A stretch of 64,000 nucleotides of DNA from Anthoceros angustus (GCA_010909165.1 VJWM01000289.1:61051-125050); one strand, 5' to 3'. Positions 1-10,838 are shown, counted from the stretch's first letter. The notes: generated by a model from the letters alone, not told the origin. Numbers and translations: made by a program.

Positions 1-636
1 GAATGCTTCACGCACACAGACTTAAACACAGGAATGATGCTTAAACACACATGCCTGAATCATGGAGGTTATGATGGTGTTGCCTTCTACAATGCGGAAG
101 GACAATTAACTGAAGCCGGTCCCAGGGCTACTGAAGACAAGCCCAACACAGACTTGATGCAATTAAGACTGCCAGTTTTTGGGAACAGAGCCATCTCAAG
201 AAGAAAGGAAGTGTTTCAACCGCACTCTTAAGAGTTAGGAGACACACCTTACCAGCCGATCGTACATTTGCAGTATTTGTATGGAAGGCCAATAGGCCCG
301 TAATATTCTCCTTAATACAGAAAATTTCGACCCACAACAGTCCTCTGCTGCCGTTGCGCACATACTTCACCGACTTATCAACCTCATTCTTTTGCTTGGA
401 ACTATTTGCGTAAGACTCATACAGGTATGCGTCCTGTACCTCTCCTTGGGCTAAGGGGAGCCAGATCCCAGGAGTAATCTCGAGCATCCCAATAAGTGGG
501 GTCCTAATTAGAGGGGGATGAGGGGCGAGAGAGGGGAGGCGCAGGAGGGTTGGACTGTACATATGTACATAAACTGTGTGAAGCAAGCACTCCAGTGAGT
601 TTGTCAGGATTTTCATAGGGAATCAAAAGACCAATA
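1..636. other. 3' flank of the carrier gene, no gene seen
   Basis: This stretch lies just beyond the stop codon of the minus-strand carrier gene, so it probably holds its 3' UTR and intergenic DNA. Open frames on both strands are short and show no recognisable domain. No tRNA, repeat or transposon end was seen. Confidence 0.5.
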
Positions 637-1734
637 TCAAGACCTCCAGTGCATAAGGTACTTAAGCTCGTCGTAGACTGCAAGGACGATGGCTGACCCC
701 GTGCACCTGACCATCTTGGAGCCCAAGCCCCTGTAGAACGAGGCCAGCCCTTCCATCCTGTAGATCATCCTCCAGCAATCCAAGGTGCCGTTGAACACTC
801 GCTGGTGCGGCTCCAAGCCCGCCTGCATCATCATGCGGTGCCTGACCGTGTCCAGAGGGTAGGAGATGAGGCCAGCCGCGGATGTGGTAGCCTGCGCCAC
901 CAACCATTTCTTCCAAAACGCCAGATTGACCTGCTCCTGGCTGGTGAGGTAATCCTTAGCCGTGTCGAATGCCCCGAAGTAGATGCTCCTGTGCACCATA
1001 ATCCCGTGCAAGGAGGCGGGAAGGCCCCGGTAGACGCCTCGGATCCCCTCCATCCGGTACACGGTGGCCAGGAAGTGAGAAATTCCCTTGAACTGCCGCG
1101 CCTCTTTCGTGCCGAGGTCCGTCGCCAGCCTGGTGTGCGCGATGTCCAGCGGGTACACGAAGGGCAGCGCGCTGCACCCGGCTGCCGCTCCCGCCAGGAA
1201 ATTTGCCGGAGCTGTGGCCAGGCTCCCTGGCCGGCCCTGCCCCTCCCGCCCCGGCATCAGCATGCTGCGATAAAGATCCTGCATAGCCGCATCAATCACA
1301 TGTCAGATCAGAAGATCTACAAATCAGAAGAATCCGACACGCTTGCTTGTAGGACAGATCTATTTGCATCCACAAATACACAAGACAGAGCATCTGACAT
1401 GCAAAAGCAAGCTGCGGACGCGGCGCAGTACCTTGAAGGCGAAATTGAGGCCCAGGGAGGGGTAATGGCGGATGACGCTGGTCCCGTTCCCGCGCCAGAG
1501 CGACAAAACTCCCTCGTCCCGCGCCACGCGCACGATGCAGTCCACCAGGCCCTTGTAACGTGGCTGCGAGCCGGCCCGGATGACCGGGTTCCCCTCCTGC
1601 GTCTGCAGCACCAGCTTTGCGCGCTCCAGGGCGCCACCAGCGTGTGCGCCAGCGCTCCGAGAGTCGCCCCGCCAGGGCGTCCTCCCGAACGCGGCCCGCC
1701 TCCTCTCCAGCGCTGCCACCGGCCGCATGCGCAT
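637..1734 (-). CDS. ADP/ATP carrier-like mitochondrial carrier (SLC25), two exons
   Basis: Predicted inner-membrane carrier exchanging adenine nucleotides. Exon 1 is 1734-1432 and exon 2 is 1278-637. The 153 bp intron (1431-1279) begins GT, ends AG and is phase 0, joining NFAFK to DLYRSM as in the ADP/ATP carrier family. The product is about 314 residues, the usual size. Visible family features are LERAKLVLQ, YKGLVDC, SLWRGN, the second-repeat signature YPLDIAHTRLA, YRGLPASLHGI, and the third-repeat signature YPLDTVRHRMMM. That last block is the diagnostic ADP/ATP carrier motif RRRMMM with the second Arg replaced by His. The first transmembrane helix does not read in frame: AGGATLGALAHTLVAP is found in other frames, implying three 1-nt losses near 1690-1697, 1667-1670 and 1629-1631 that together restore the frame. 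The ATG at 1734 was chosen because it precedes the first homologous segment at a plausible distance; upstream ATGs in the same frame exist. The gene could be functional with sequence errors, or a decaying paralogue. Confidence 0.8.
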
Positions 1735-2190
1735 CAGCAGCTCAGCCTCCTTTAAAGAGAAGGCGGAGGCGAGCCCGCTTCCTTCCGCTGCCTCCTCCTT
1801 CCCTTCTCCTCGCAGCTGCTGCTGCCGCCATCGCTGCCACCTCTGGAGCTGCCACTTCCGCTGCCGCTGCTGCTCCGGGCCCCAAGACATCCCTTCCAGC
1901 TCATTCTCTTTCACCTCCGCCCCGTCCCTCCTCCCCCTCATCCTTGCTTCGTCCTGCATCCTGCCCCTCCACCCATGCTCTGCCGCTACTCCTCCTCCTC
2001 CCTCCCAATTCCCCTTCCCCGCACACCCGAAGATCACCTGCACACCCCCGCACTGACTTCCTGCCCCGAAAAAGCGCCGAAAAAACAGCAAAACAACACA
2101 GAAAGCCTGGTCACCGCAAATTTCTTCACGCTCTATTTATTCTTCCCACTTCCCCGCTACAGCACCTAACCCATTAAACTTGGTACTGGG
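1735..2190 (-). other. 5' region of carrier gene, polypurine-rich on its sense strand
   Basis: On the plus strand, 1760-2060 is strongly C/T-rich with short GCTGCC and CTCCTC runs, so it is G/A-rich in the direction of the carrier gene. The frame stays open upstream of the chosen start, but the implied peptide is low-complexity. It is most likely 5' UTR or promoter DNA; an N-terminal extension is possible. No clear TATA box was recognised. Confidence 0.4.
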
Positions 2191-2410
2191 AGGGCGTTAA
2201 TTCTTATAGATAGGGCATTCTGGCTATAGAACTTACCATGTAAGGGGAGCAGGTTATTATCCACAAGGACATAAATGCTAAAGGTATAATTCTTATGAGG
2301 GCGTTAATTCTTATAGACAGGGCATTCTTGCTATAGAACTTACCATGTATGTAAGGGGAGCAGGTTATTATCCACAAGGAGATACACGCTAAAGGTGTAA
2401 TTCTTATTAC
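2191..2410. repeat. Two-copy tandem duplication, period 107 bp
   Basis: AGGGCGTTAATTCTTATAGA starts at 2191 and again, with one change, at 2298. Both units share the later TATAGAACTTACCATGTA and GGTTATTATCCACAAGGA blocks. The second unit has a 4 bp insertion (ATGT repeated) and a few substitutions. It is not coding. Confidence 0.9.
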
Positions 2411-3053
2411 CTACAGTTTAACTTCACGGACATACATAGAAAGAGGAGATACCCAAACACAGACCTGGTTTCGGTATCGTTTGATCATATTCTCGTTTCT
2501 ATCGGCATCTATTACGTGGATATTTTTACCTTGCACCTGCCGCAGGTGACAGTCCGTGTCATGGCTCACGTGACGGGCTTACGATGCCTGTCATGTACAG
2601 AATAAGTGTTGGGTATACGTCGTGACGCATATCTATACACACGGTGGCGGGCTGCTCATTTGCTACGGTGGGCACATATATATGTACGTATCCGTGTAGG
2701 AAGTTTCGAATCCCGGGCTTGTGACGAGACTTGGGAGCAGGGGGTCGTGGAGTGATGCCAAAGAGACGTTTGCGGGTACCGGAAAGGATTGCAATGTGGA
2801 GCGCGGGGTAGCAATGGGACCAGGAAAGGCCCGGCCACTTACCCCCATGCCACGTGGCATTTCGTCTAAGCACTTTCCTGGCGCGGGCGAGACCGTGCGG
2901 GTTGTGCGGAAGCGGCTCCCCCGATGCAGCTGCTGCTGATGCGAAGGATGCGAAGGCAGGTGATGAGCTGCTTCTGATGAGGTGCGACCGCTTGCGTCCT
3001 GGAAGCTTGCGCGAATTTACGGATTTAGAAGTTGGTACGTGTCAGATTTTTTT
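2411..3053. other. Unassigned sequence between the two host genes
   Basis: Contains a short plus-strand open stretch around 2854-3034 ending at a possible GT donor (3035). It could be an upstream exon of the ABC gene, but it has no ATG in frame at its start and no convincing similarity, so it is not called. Nothing else was recognised. Confidence 0.3.
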
Positions 3054-3166
3054 GAGTTGCTGTACTGCAGGAATCAGATGGAGAGAGCTGGAACTGCAAG
3101 GCACTGATGAGTTGCTGCACTGCAGGAATCAGATGGAGAGAGCTGGAACTGCAAGGCACTGATGAG
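3054..3166. repeat. Two-copy tandem duplication, period 55 bp
   Basis: The block beginning GAATCAGATGGAGAGAGCTG occurs at 3071 and 3126, each preceded by TTGCTGYACTGCAG. The copies differ at one base, so the duplication is recent. It lies in non-coding sequence. Confidence 0.93.
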
Positions 3167-3878
3167 GAAGGACTCTGCGCAGTGGCTCTCTCTCGTTCAT
3201 CACAAGGTGAGCACTCGCACTCTGGTTTGGCAGTTTTAAAAAAACAGATGTATGTATCTCGGTGGAATCTGCTGTGTCAAGAGGGCGGAGCAGAGTGATT
3301 CACTGTGAGGACGTTTGTAGATGTCTACCTGCCAGCTCCGCTAATAAGAGAGTTTTACCTCGAGTTCATGTGACTGTCTCATCAGTTGCCCTAGTTGGAC
3401 TGTAGCTGTACCAGCCTGGCTTTGTAGCAGCGAGGATTGCTTTTTTTTTTTGAGGACGCGAGGCAGCAGAGGGAACCTGTTTATAGCCTGAGCTCAAAAC
3501 AATTGCGATTTGCAAGTTGCTAAAGCTCCGTGCGTCCCGTGGTGCTGACAGTGGAGAACGGCGTACTTGTCTCCGCATCAGCTGAATAGTCGGAAATAGT
3601 GGTACGAAATTCCTGCCAAGATACGCCTTATCCCTTTGCTGATCTTGCTGAAGTGCAATTTGTCTGCACGCGGCCTTCCTGTATTTACTTTGTCGTCTTG
3701 GCCCAAGCAACCCTTCCCCTTCCTAGACTGAAGTTACTAATGAACATGGCCATTTGGCTTCCTCAGCATGGAATGCAAGATAGGAACGAATTATGGTTAT
3801 TACAATGAAAGTGTAGTCGGTGTAGCTTTCGTTGGAGGTAGAGGTTGTCGCTGGTCAGGGTGCACAACTGCACGTGGG
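3167..3878. other. No gene recognised
   Basis: Mixed-composition sequence with a homopolymer T run near 3441-3451. Open frames are short and none resembles a known protein. It may be an intron or the 5' side of the ABC gene. Confidence 0.3.
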
Positions 3879-3934
3879 GAAGCCAAGCCGGGGGTCCCAG
3901 CTGTCAGAAGCCAAGCCGGGGGTCCCAGCTGTCA
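3879..3934. repeat. Two-copy tandem duplication, period 28 bp
   Basis: GAAGCCAAGCCGGGGGTCCC begins at 3879 and again at 3907. The two 28 bp units are identical. Confidence 0.95.
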
Positions 3935-4060
3935 TCGGCAGGGCAGAGGGATGTGGAGTACGCTGGTGGGCGAAGGCAGCATGCTGCCACACACGTATGT
4001 ACTTCGGCACACAGTTCACACGATTTCTTCGCCTCCTCCTGTCAAGGAGTATGCTGGTGG

Positions 4061-4078
4061 GCTGCCTTCGAAGGCAGC
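4061..4078. repeat. Perfect 18 bp palindrome
   Basis: GCTGCCTTCGAAGGCAGC is its own reverse complement. The arm GAAGGCAGCAT also occurs upstream near 3974, so the palindrome may have formed by an inverted short duplication. Confidence 0.9.
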
Positions 4079-5724
4079 ATATTCCACATTCCTAGCAGGA
4101 GAAGGCGAAAAGCATTGTGCGTAGATGAGAAAAAATCGTGTGAAATGTGTGCCAAACTGTTATGTGAATACATGTTGTTGCTCCTCGAAGCCAGCACATC
4201 TCTGAGCCCCTCTTTCAGCTCGAATCCATCGCCAATTTCTTCACCTTGAGGTTCCATACGCATATGCAGCTGCCGTCACCCTCAAAGCTGCGAAACATGG
4301 CAAATCCTTTTCCCATGGCTGTAAAGCTTCGGAGCTCCATGGGAAGACCACCCTGACCAAATCAAACGCACACTGTGAGTCTCCTTTCAGTCCTGCAGGA
4401 GCATTGGATGCTTTTATCATCCCACAGTGAACAGCACCGTCAAACTAACAAACAACCGCTGGGGACGGAATTATAGAGTAGCCATTTGCTGGAGTGCAGG
4501 CTGTCCACCCATCCATGACACTCCCGCTCGCGATCGATCCTCAGTTGCTGTCCGCAGAGCCCCCTCTGTCACAAGAGAAGAACATGATTCACCCAATTTA
4601 TGCCAGTTCCTCTGGACCGTGACAATCACGGGCAGAATGAGACGATTACCTGCAACGCTTCAACTAGGTCTTTACAAAGATGTGATAAGAGGAATGATGG
4701 ACCCGGAAAATTTCAGGTAAGGGTCCTGGTGTGCTTGTAGCAGACAAAGGTATGCAATCAACCAGGCCAATGTGTCCTACACTTTGAGCCAGCAACAATT
4801 GCAGCACAGCATGCCATCCCATGACACGACAAGAAGGGGTTTTGACAAGACACCTGCACCGATGACAGCTCCGGTTGATTGTGACGAGTGTCTGGGCTAG
4901 GACAAGATTTCTTTGGCTCGTATTTGCTCATACGAGCTGTTACACAGCAGCCGCAAAACCTCTCCTGCTTTATCAAGACCATGCTCATCAAGACATCAAG
5001 ATCAGAAACCACAACATCAAAAGGAACATGGAGCTGAACTGACCTGCCCACTAGAGGAAACGGGGCAATACGCCCCAAGCCCCGAGCCGAGTGGAGCATC
5101 TGGAAGACCTCACGAGTAGGACACTTCATCAGTGCCCACGATCCAGACGTTACCCTAATTGTTCATTCTGTTGACATCGTGATGCTGGTCTGGCGTCTTG
5201 CTCCATGACGTTTTCAACACGATGCTGGGATTTTTGTGGGGAGAATTGTGCCAACTCCGGAAGGGGAGCATTTTCGAGTACAGCTGGGAAGGCGAGAGTT
5301 TGCATGTCGAGTCACCGCAGGGGGGAACTGCTGGCTTTCCCTCGTCTAGTCAAAGGCTTTTCAACCATTTGTTCACCCTCGAGCCCTTCTCCATGTACGC
5401 AACAGAGGCGGTATGTAAGTCTAGTTGGGATACGTTTGGGTGGTGGGAGGAAGGACGGGTCGTCATATCAATGGATGAGAGGGCCAAGAGCAGCAGGAGC
5501 AGCAGGGGCAGCAGCTGACTATAGTGGAACAGACACGAGCTGCAATCCGCATGATTACTTGCAGGTGTTGTCTGTTTGAGGAACTTGTTCAGAAAGTACA
5601 ATTATTCCTTAAACTGTTTTCATCTACATGTGCTTCAGACTTGCTGTCCATCATGTGAACCTAGGTTCAAGGAGTGAAGTATCGGAAGCCTGGAACCACA
5701 GATTTTCTTCTCACCGATGTCAAC
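4079..5724. other. Unassigned region 5' of the ABC gene
   Basis: Contains several 60-120 codon open stretches on both strands. One plus-strand string of frames over about 4890-5190 reads VGHFISAHDPDVTLIVHSVD after two frame changes. It looks coding-like but was not recognised. Missing 5' exons of the ABC gene (plastid transit peptide and N-terminal strand) should lie somewhere here, but I could not place them. Confidence 0.3.
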
Positions 5725-5886
5725 TTGTGTCTCCCACGGAAGAGGTTACACAGAGTTGTCCTGCAGCTGCTTCTGTTACCAAATTTGTAGCTCTGCATTG
5801 GCAGCTGTGTCTCCCACAGAAGAGGTTACACAGAGTTGTCCTGCACCTGCTTCTGGTACCAAATTTGTAGCTCTGCATTGTCAGCT
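5725..5886. repeat. Two-copy tandem duplication, period 80 bp
   Basis: TGTCTCCCAC followed by GAAGAGGTTACACAGAGTTG is present at 5728 and again at 5808, and the similarity runs through GCTCTGCATTG. A few substitutions separate the copies. It lies immediately upstream of the first recognised ABC exon, probably within an intron. Confidence 0.92.
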
Positions 5887-5925
5887 ATCTTCCACCTGAT
5901 GTGTAACTATGCGTTTGTTACGCAG

Positions 5926-7149
5926 GCTAGGTTTGATCTATGGGCGCAGCGGGAGTGGGAAAACAACCCTCTTGCAGGTGATTCCTCGCACTGAGTTGCT
6001 ATCTTTCAGTCTCTACTTTTTGGTTATTTACCATAGGGGTGCTCCCTGCAGCTGCTGGCAGGATTAAACACACCCACTGAGGGATCAATAACGGTGGGGA
6101 CAGAGACCTATGGTCCCTCCAAAAAGTCCTCTCACCAGGGACCACTCTCAGCCAAGGCTGGCATAGTGTTCCAGTTCCCAGAGAGGTAAATCTTCAGCTC
6201 ATTATGTCAGTCGGAAAGCAAGTCTCTTTTCCAGGGTTCAGGGCTCCCTTGGACCGGCTGGCTTCTTAGATTCTCAACAACTTGGGTGTAGGTATTTTTT
6301 GACTGACACGATGTTGGATGAGCTTGTGTTTGGATGGCCACGACGCACTGCTGATGAAGAGCTTAGGAGGAAGCTGACGTTTCGACTGCAAAATGCCATA
6401 TATGCTGTACAATATATCTGCCCTCTAGCCCCTTGTGACCACAGGCAGAACAGAGATTTTCTGATCACAGTTATCTTGTGTGTGCTTTCAGGTTGGCCTT
6501 GCAGGGATCCCATTGGATACTGATCCCCGATCTCTGAGTGATGGTTTCAAGCGCCGCCTGGCTTTGGCTGTACAGCTGGTAACCTCACATATTTTCTGGT
6601 TCAATTTCTGGATGTGGCATTCTGCTGATCTCCAGTTCTCAGTTGTTTTTGTTCCACATGTGGCTGTGGAAATTATCAAGAGCAGTACAGCAGAAGCTCG
6701 TTGTTTGCTGTGAAACCATGCCACACCACCCCAGCTTCTTAACCAACATCCTGTTGATGCAGGTGCGAATGCCGGACATACTTTTGCTGGATGAACCTCT
6801 TGCAGGTCTAGGTGAAAGCCCTTCCATTCACTCTCACTTTGGTAACCATTTACTTTGAATGCTAGCAGTCAAGTCATCACCCGAAGTTATTTTCTTTGTC
6901 AGATTGGATGGCGCGGGCAGAGTTGGTCAGACTACTATCGAAACTGAAGCAAACACAAACACTGATTGTTGTCAGCCATGATTTGAAGTAAGTGAAATAT
7001 GCTGCGAACGCCCCGAGCTGAAAGATCAGTGCCGCAGTTCTGTTCATTTGTGTGATTCTGGTTGGCACAGGGAATTGACACCTTTAGTCGACAAGGCGTG
7101 GGAAATGGAGATGGGTGGGAAGCTTACTGAACAAGCCTGGCCTCAGTGA
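5926..7149 (+). CDS. ABCI11: Plastid ABC transporter ATPase, ABCI11/NAP14 type (5' end not found)
   Basis: Soluble ATPase subunit of a plastid ABC transport system, of cyanobacterial CbiO-like ancestry. Seven exons were placed: 5926-5977, 6052-6185, 6292-6406, 6492-6578, 6763-6811, 6903-6987 and 7071-7149. Introns are 74, 106, 85, 184, 91 and 83 bp, all GT-AG, and every phase agrees. They encode 199 residues plus TGA. Motifs in order: Walker A GRSGSGKTT; Q-loop GIVFQFPER; FGWPRR; signature LSDGFKRRLALAVQL; Walker B DILLLDEPLAGL; H-loop VVSHDL; and the family ending LVDKAWEMEMGGKL. The order and spacing match ABCI11 rather than any other plant ABCI protein. The signature has Asp where LSGG is usual. 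The first placed exon begins one base before a Leu codon, so at least one upstream exon with the transit peptide is missing from this call. Confidence 0.88.
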
Positions 7150-7762
7150 GCTTGTAGGTTCTGCTGAAGCTTACAGGTAACAGCCAGCTTACTTCAGATT
7201 GATCCGGCCTAGCACAAGCTGTCAGCGCTGGGGGGCAGTGCTGTGGACTCAAATCTTGAAGGACTGCGCAACTTTTATGGGCTTGTTCTTACATCACTGT
7301 CTAGCTTGACACACAGTATTTCATTGAAAGGCTCATTGCCCTGGAAGGTTCATTGCTTTGTAACCGCTGAAGCTTGGTCGTCAAGCTTGTGCTTCAGCTC
7401 TCACTATTTAAGCAGAAGGAGATGGACAAACAGTCTTGTGAACTACGGCCCCATGAATACCACTATTTTATGTTGTTAATGCTCATGACATGGGCCTGTT
7501 AACTACTCCTTCTCTTTGAGGTAACAGCCTACCCGGGCACAAAGATCCTTACCCTTCACTCGCAGCCTGTCTCACACATTCATAGATGCTTCTATGGACG
7601 TACTTACTAGCCGCCTCGCCTGGTGGCTTGAGGACTCGCTTCGACGTTTCACTCTCCTTAGAGATTAGAAATCCCTAAGGTCATCTTGATTTGTTTGATT
7701 CAAGGCTAAACAATTTCCCGTTTCTAACTGAAAGACAGATTGCTGATGAATGACCTCTCTGT
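7150..7762. other. 3' flank of ABCI11, no gene seen
   Basis: Follows the TGA stop. Includes the probable 3' UTR and ordinary intergenic sequence up to the minisatellite. No clear polyadenylation signal was singled out. Confidence 0.5.
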
Positions 7763-8445
7763 TAGGTTAGTCCGGTTACGGTAGGTTAGTCCGGTTTCCG
7801 TAGGTTAGTCCGGTTACGGTAGGGGTTACGATAGGTTAGTCCGGTTACGGTAGGGGTTACGATAGGTTAGTCCGGCTACGGTAGGTTAGTCCGGCTACGG
7901 TAGGTTAGTCCGATGAGGTTAGTCCGATTCACGGTAGGTTAGTCCGGCTACGAGGTTAGTCCGCTACGGTAGGTTAGTCGGCTACGAGGTTAGTCCACGG
8001 TGGGTTAGTCCAGTTACGAGGTTAGTCCGCTAGTCCGCCACGTAGGTTAGTCGGCTACGGTAGGTTAGTCCGCCACGGTAGGTTAGTCCGTTCGAGGTTA
8101 GTCCAGTTACGGTAGGGGTTACGATAGGTTAGTCCGTTACGGTGGGGGTTCTGATAGGTTAGTCCGGTAGGTTAGTCACGGTAGGTTAGTCCGATGAGGT
8201 TAGTCCGATTCACGGTAGGTTAGTCCGGCTACGAGGTTAGTCCGCTACGGTAGGTTAGTCGGCTACGGTAGGTTAGTCCGATTACGGTGGGTTAGTCCAG
8301 TTACGAGGTTAGTCCATTCGGTGGGTTAGTCCGCTACGGTAGGTTAGTCGCTACGGTAGGTTAGTCCATTCTGAGGTTAGTCCGTTCGAGGTTAGTCCGG
8401 TTACGGTAGGTTAGTCCCGTTACGGTAGGTTAGTCTGGTTATGAG
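7763..8445. repeat. Minisatellite built on AGGTTAGTCCG
   Basis: About 680 bp of degenerate tandem units, typically 10-22 bp, of the form GGTTAGTCCGGTTACGGTA with shorter variants such as GAGGTTAGTCCGATTCACG. The AGGTTAGTC core is nearly invariant while the second half varies in length and sequence. A higher-order pattern is visible: GATGAGGTTAGTCCGATTCA occurs near 7910 and again near 8191. No open reading frame spans it. Confidence 0.95.
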
Positions 8446-9196
8446 GACACCATGACTTGCTGTTATCGCGTCACTGTGTGGTCCAAGCGGGGGTGTCTAC
8501 GTGATACAGCCTAGTTCTTACGCTCACCAAGCCTTGCTTTGCACACACACACACAAGTGGAACTCCAAGCACAACTGACTGTTAACGATCACAAAACACA
8601 CGACACAGATGTATGGGGGACTACCCAACTAGAATGCTGGTAGAACCAAGGCACAGGAGCTTAGAAGCTCCGCAGTGAGCAAGGGAACACAGTCCCATCC
8701 ATTGCCGAATGCCCCCTTCAGATTACAATGACTGCTACTTGTAGCGGAAGTCCCTTTGCTAAAATTGGCCCTATTTCAAACTTATGGCGCCTACTGGGAT
8801 CCTAGGCACCACTGTCCCCTAAGAGACATTGTTGCAAAGTCCTCTCGCTCTCAAATAGAAAGCTTCATTCACACTACAAAAGTCATTTTCCTTATTGTTT
8901 CATCCTTATCCTCACACATTGGCTCCAGCAGGCGCCTGGGTTCGCTCCCCTGCTAAGAAAGACAAGGGTGTAGTCACACTCACACAGTTCCGCACCTCCT
9001 CCATTTGCACTCCACGCACACACAATTTGCATACCACACTCTGCATTGTATCGTTCACCTAGCTCAGAGCCATTGGGGAAGGTCTTATGTCTTCCTGCTC
9101 TTAGTTGGAGAACCAATAGTTGATGGATTAAGGCCTTGCTTCACTCTAAGCCCTATTTTTCAACTTTGCTATGAATCCCCGCATCAGTCCAGCAAA
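8446..9196. other. Intergenic sequence with a CA microsatellite
   Basis: Holds a short (CA)n tract near 8541-8556 and otherwise unremarkable sequence. No coding region or transposon end was recognised. Confidence 0.4.
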
Positions 9197-9415
9197 CTAG
9201 CCCACTAAGTCGTTCGACTCTTCTTCAATCGACTCCTGTATAGGCTCCAAGGCAGGTGAGTCTTGGGCAATCCTCAAGGTATCCCAAAAAGCATCATGAA
9301 CAGACGACCACTCCCAAAAAGCTAGATCTTTCCTTAAGATCTGAGCCAAGGGATATACCAAGCAATACCAATCATTGAACTCAGCTGACCTTCCAGTGAT
9401 GCGCGGATCGACTAA
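9197..9415 (-). pseudogene. Short retroelement-like open fragment
   Basis: A 72-codon stop-to-stop frame on the minus strand, without a usable start. It reads WYCLVYPLAQILRKDLAFWE and ends in an acidic tail before TAG. The pattern loosely recalls the region between reverse transcriptase and RNase H in gypsy polyproteins, but similarity is weak and its position downstream of an integrase fragment would be out of order. It may instead be the C-terminal end of the same decayed element. Confidence 0.3.
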
Positions 9416-10058
9416 CTAGGCTTGAAGCTCCCCATGGTTGGTCTTTTCTCATGAAACACCGACCAGTCCATCCTGCAAGCTTCTACCCCTGCACACACAT
9501 GATGCAGCCACAAGTGCATCTAGAGATCTTCTCAACATTCGTTGACATCGCTGGGTCCAGGTATAAGCATTGGACCTACCCATCAGACTCAAGTCGAGGC
9601 GCTTCCTATCAAAACCTTCTATTGGGCACCACTCATGGTGTCTATCACAGTATGACAGAAACAAGGTGACCTCCTTCCCATTACAAGGCCTCTGCAGCAG
9701 TTGAGGGTCACAAGCAGGCCCAAAGAATCCATGCCTATCATAGTATGAAGTACACACCTCCTAAACAAATGTGCCAATCTTGAGTAGCTCTACTGGCCAT
9801 CATTAGCCACTTGTTCAGGGCCATCAGCAACTACATTCTCAGCCATTCACACAACATACCTTATCTAAAACCTAATCCTACCCAAAATAGCCTGTTGCTT
9901 TAGGTTAGATGCCTTTAATCATGGCACAAGAGCATCTTAACCATGACCAACAGCTATTCATAGCAATATTATCAGCAATAGAATTTCTTGAGGTGAGACA
10001 CACTTACCGTCTCCGCAGTTTCCAGGTCATATGGCTTTGCCACATGTACTGACCCATT
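9416..10058. other. Decayed sequence between retroelement fragments
   Basis: A minus-strand frame of about 100 codons (9449-9757) is open but unrecognised. Near 10010-10058 the minus strand reads NGSVHVAKPYDLETAET after a stop, which continues the integrase C-terminal region lying above it. Probably all remnant gypsy DNA. Confidence 0.4.
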
Positions 10059-10757
10059 CTAATGGATCTTTTTGACAAGCCATGGCCCTTCCCAAAGTGG
10101 CTTCAGCTTCGACCCCAACTCTTTTTTGAGATACCTATGGACATTTAGCATGAGGACCCACTCCCCCATAGAAAAGCTGAACTCCTTCCTGTCCTCATCA
10201 TACTTTTCTTTTTGCTTGAGTTTGCCTTCTTTGATGGTGAGGTAGGCTGCTCTCCTGACTTCATCCAATTCATGCAACTGTACCATCCTTGCATCTTCTC
10301 CCATAGACATGACTTCCAAAATGCCAAATGACCTTGTTGCTGCTAAGACCTGAGAGGATACCCTAGCATGTACTCCATAAACTAACTCGAAAGGAGAAAC
10401 TCCTACAGCTGCTTTGACGCGAGTCCGTATGGCCAAGAAGGTGCCATACAGATGTTGATCCTAGCGTCATGCTCATCCTGGCAAAGTTTGACCATTAGCC
10501 ATAGGATGATAGGCTGTGGTCAACCTATGCTTGATAAAGAACATAGATAGGACCTTCTCAACCATCTCATTGACGAACTCTCGACCCCGATCTGACACTA
10601 TTTCTATTGGACATCCAAACCTAGTGATCACATGATGATACAGAAAGTTCATGAGCGGAAACGCGAACACGCGGAGAGAGTCATAGCCATCGGTTTCATG
10701 TGCTGAGCCCGAACAGCAATGCCATTCGGGCTGGCAAACGCTCCCATCATGGTGCAA
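10059..10757 (-). pseudogene. Ty3/gypsy integrase fragment
   Basis: Two minus-strand frames separated by a break near 10440-10470. The upstream one (10757-10473) carries ITRFGCPIEIVSDRGREFVN and TAYHPMANGQT, the integrase core around its second catalytic Asp. The downstream one (10436-10059) carries AVGVSPFELVYGVHARV and LKPLWEGPWLVKKI, typical of the integrase C-terminal region. No RT or gag lies upstream in this orientation, so this is an orphan fragment and not functional. Confidence 0.85.
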
Positions 10758-10838
10758 AAATGTGTGCTAGCTGCGCTTGTAGAGAAGGATGAGAAAGCGC
10801 AAGTGCGCCAAGGCCAGAGGATTTGAGCTCAAGGAGAT

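Noticed and set aside
805-1755. 316-codon plus-strand frame opposite the carrier gene
   Set aside because: It is the antisense shadow of a GC-rich gene and spans the intron. The minus-strand frames match the carrier family in detail.
2854-3034. First exon of ABCI11 with a transit peptide
   Set aside because: The frame has no ATG at its start (GTG only). The residues before the possible donor do not convincingly match the family, and the following exon linking it to 5926 was not found.
7763-8445. Telomere-like or CRISPR-like array
   Set aside because: The GGTTAG core is not followed by regular telomeric units, unit length varies, and there are no constant-length spacers. It is a minisatellite in a eukaryotic nuclear context.
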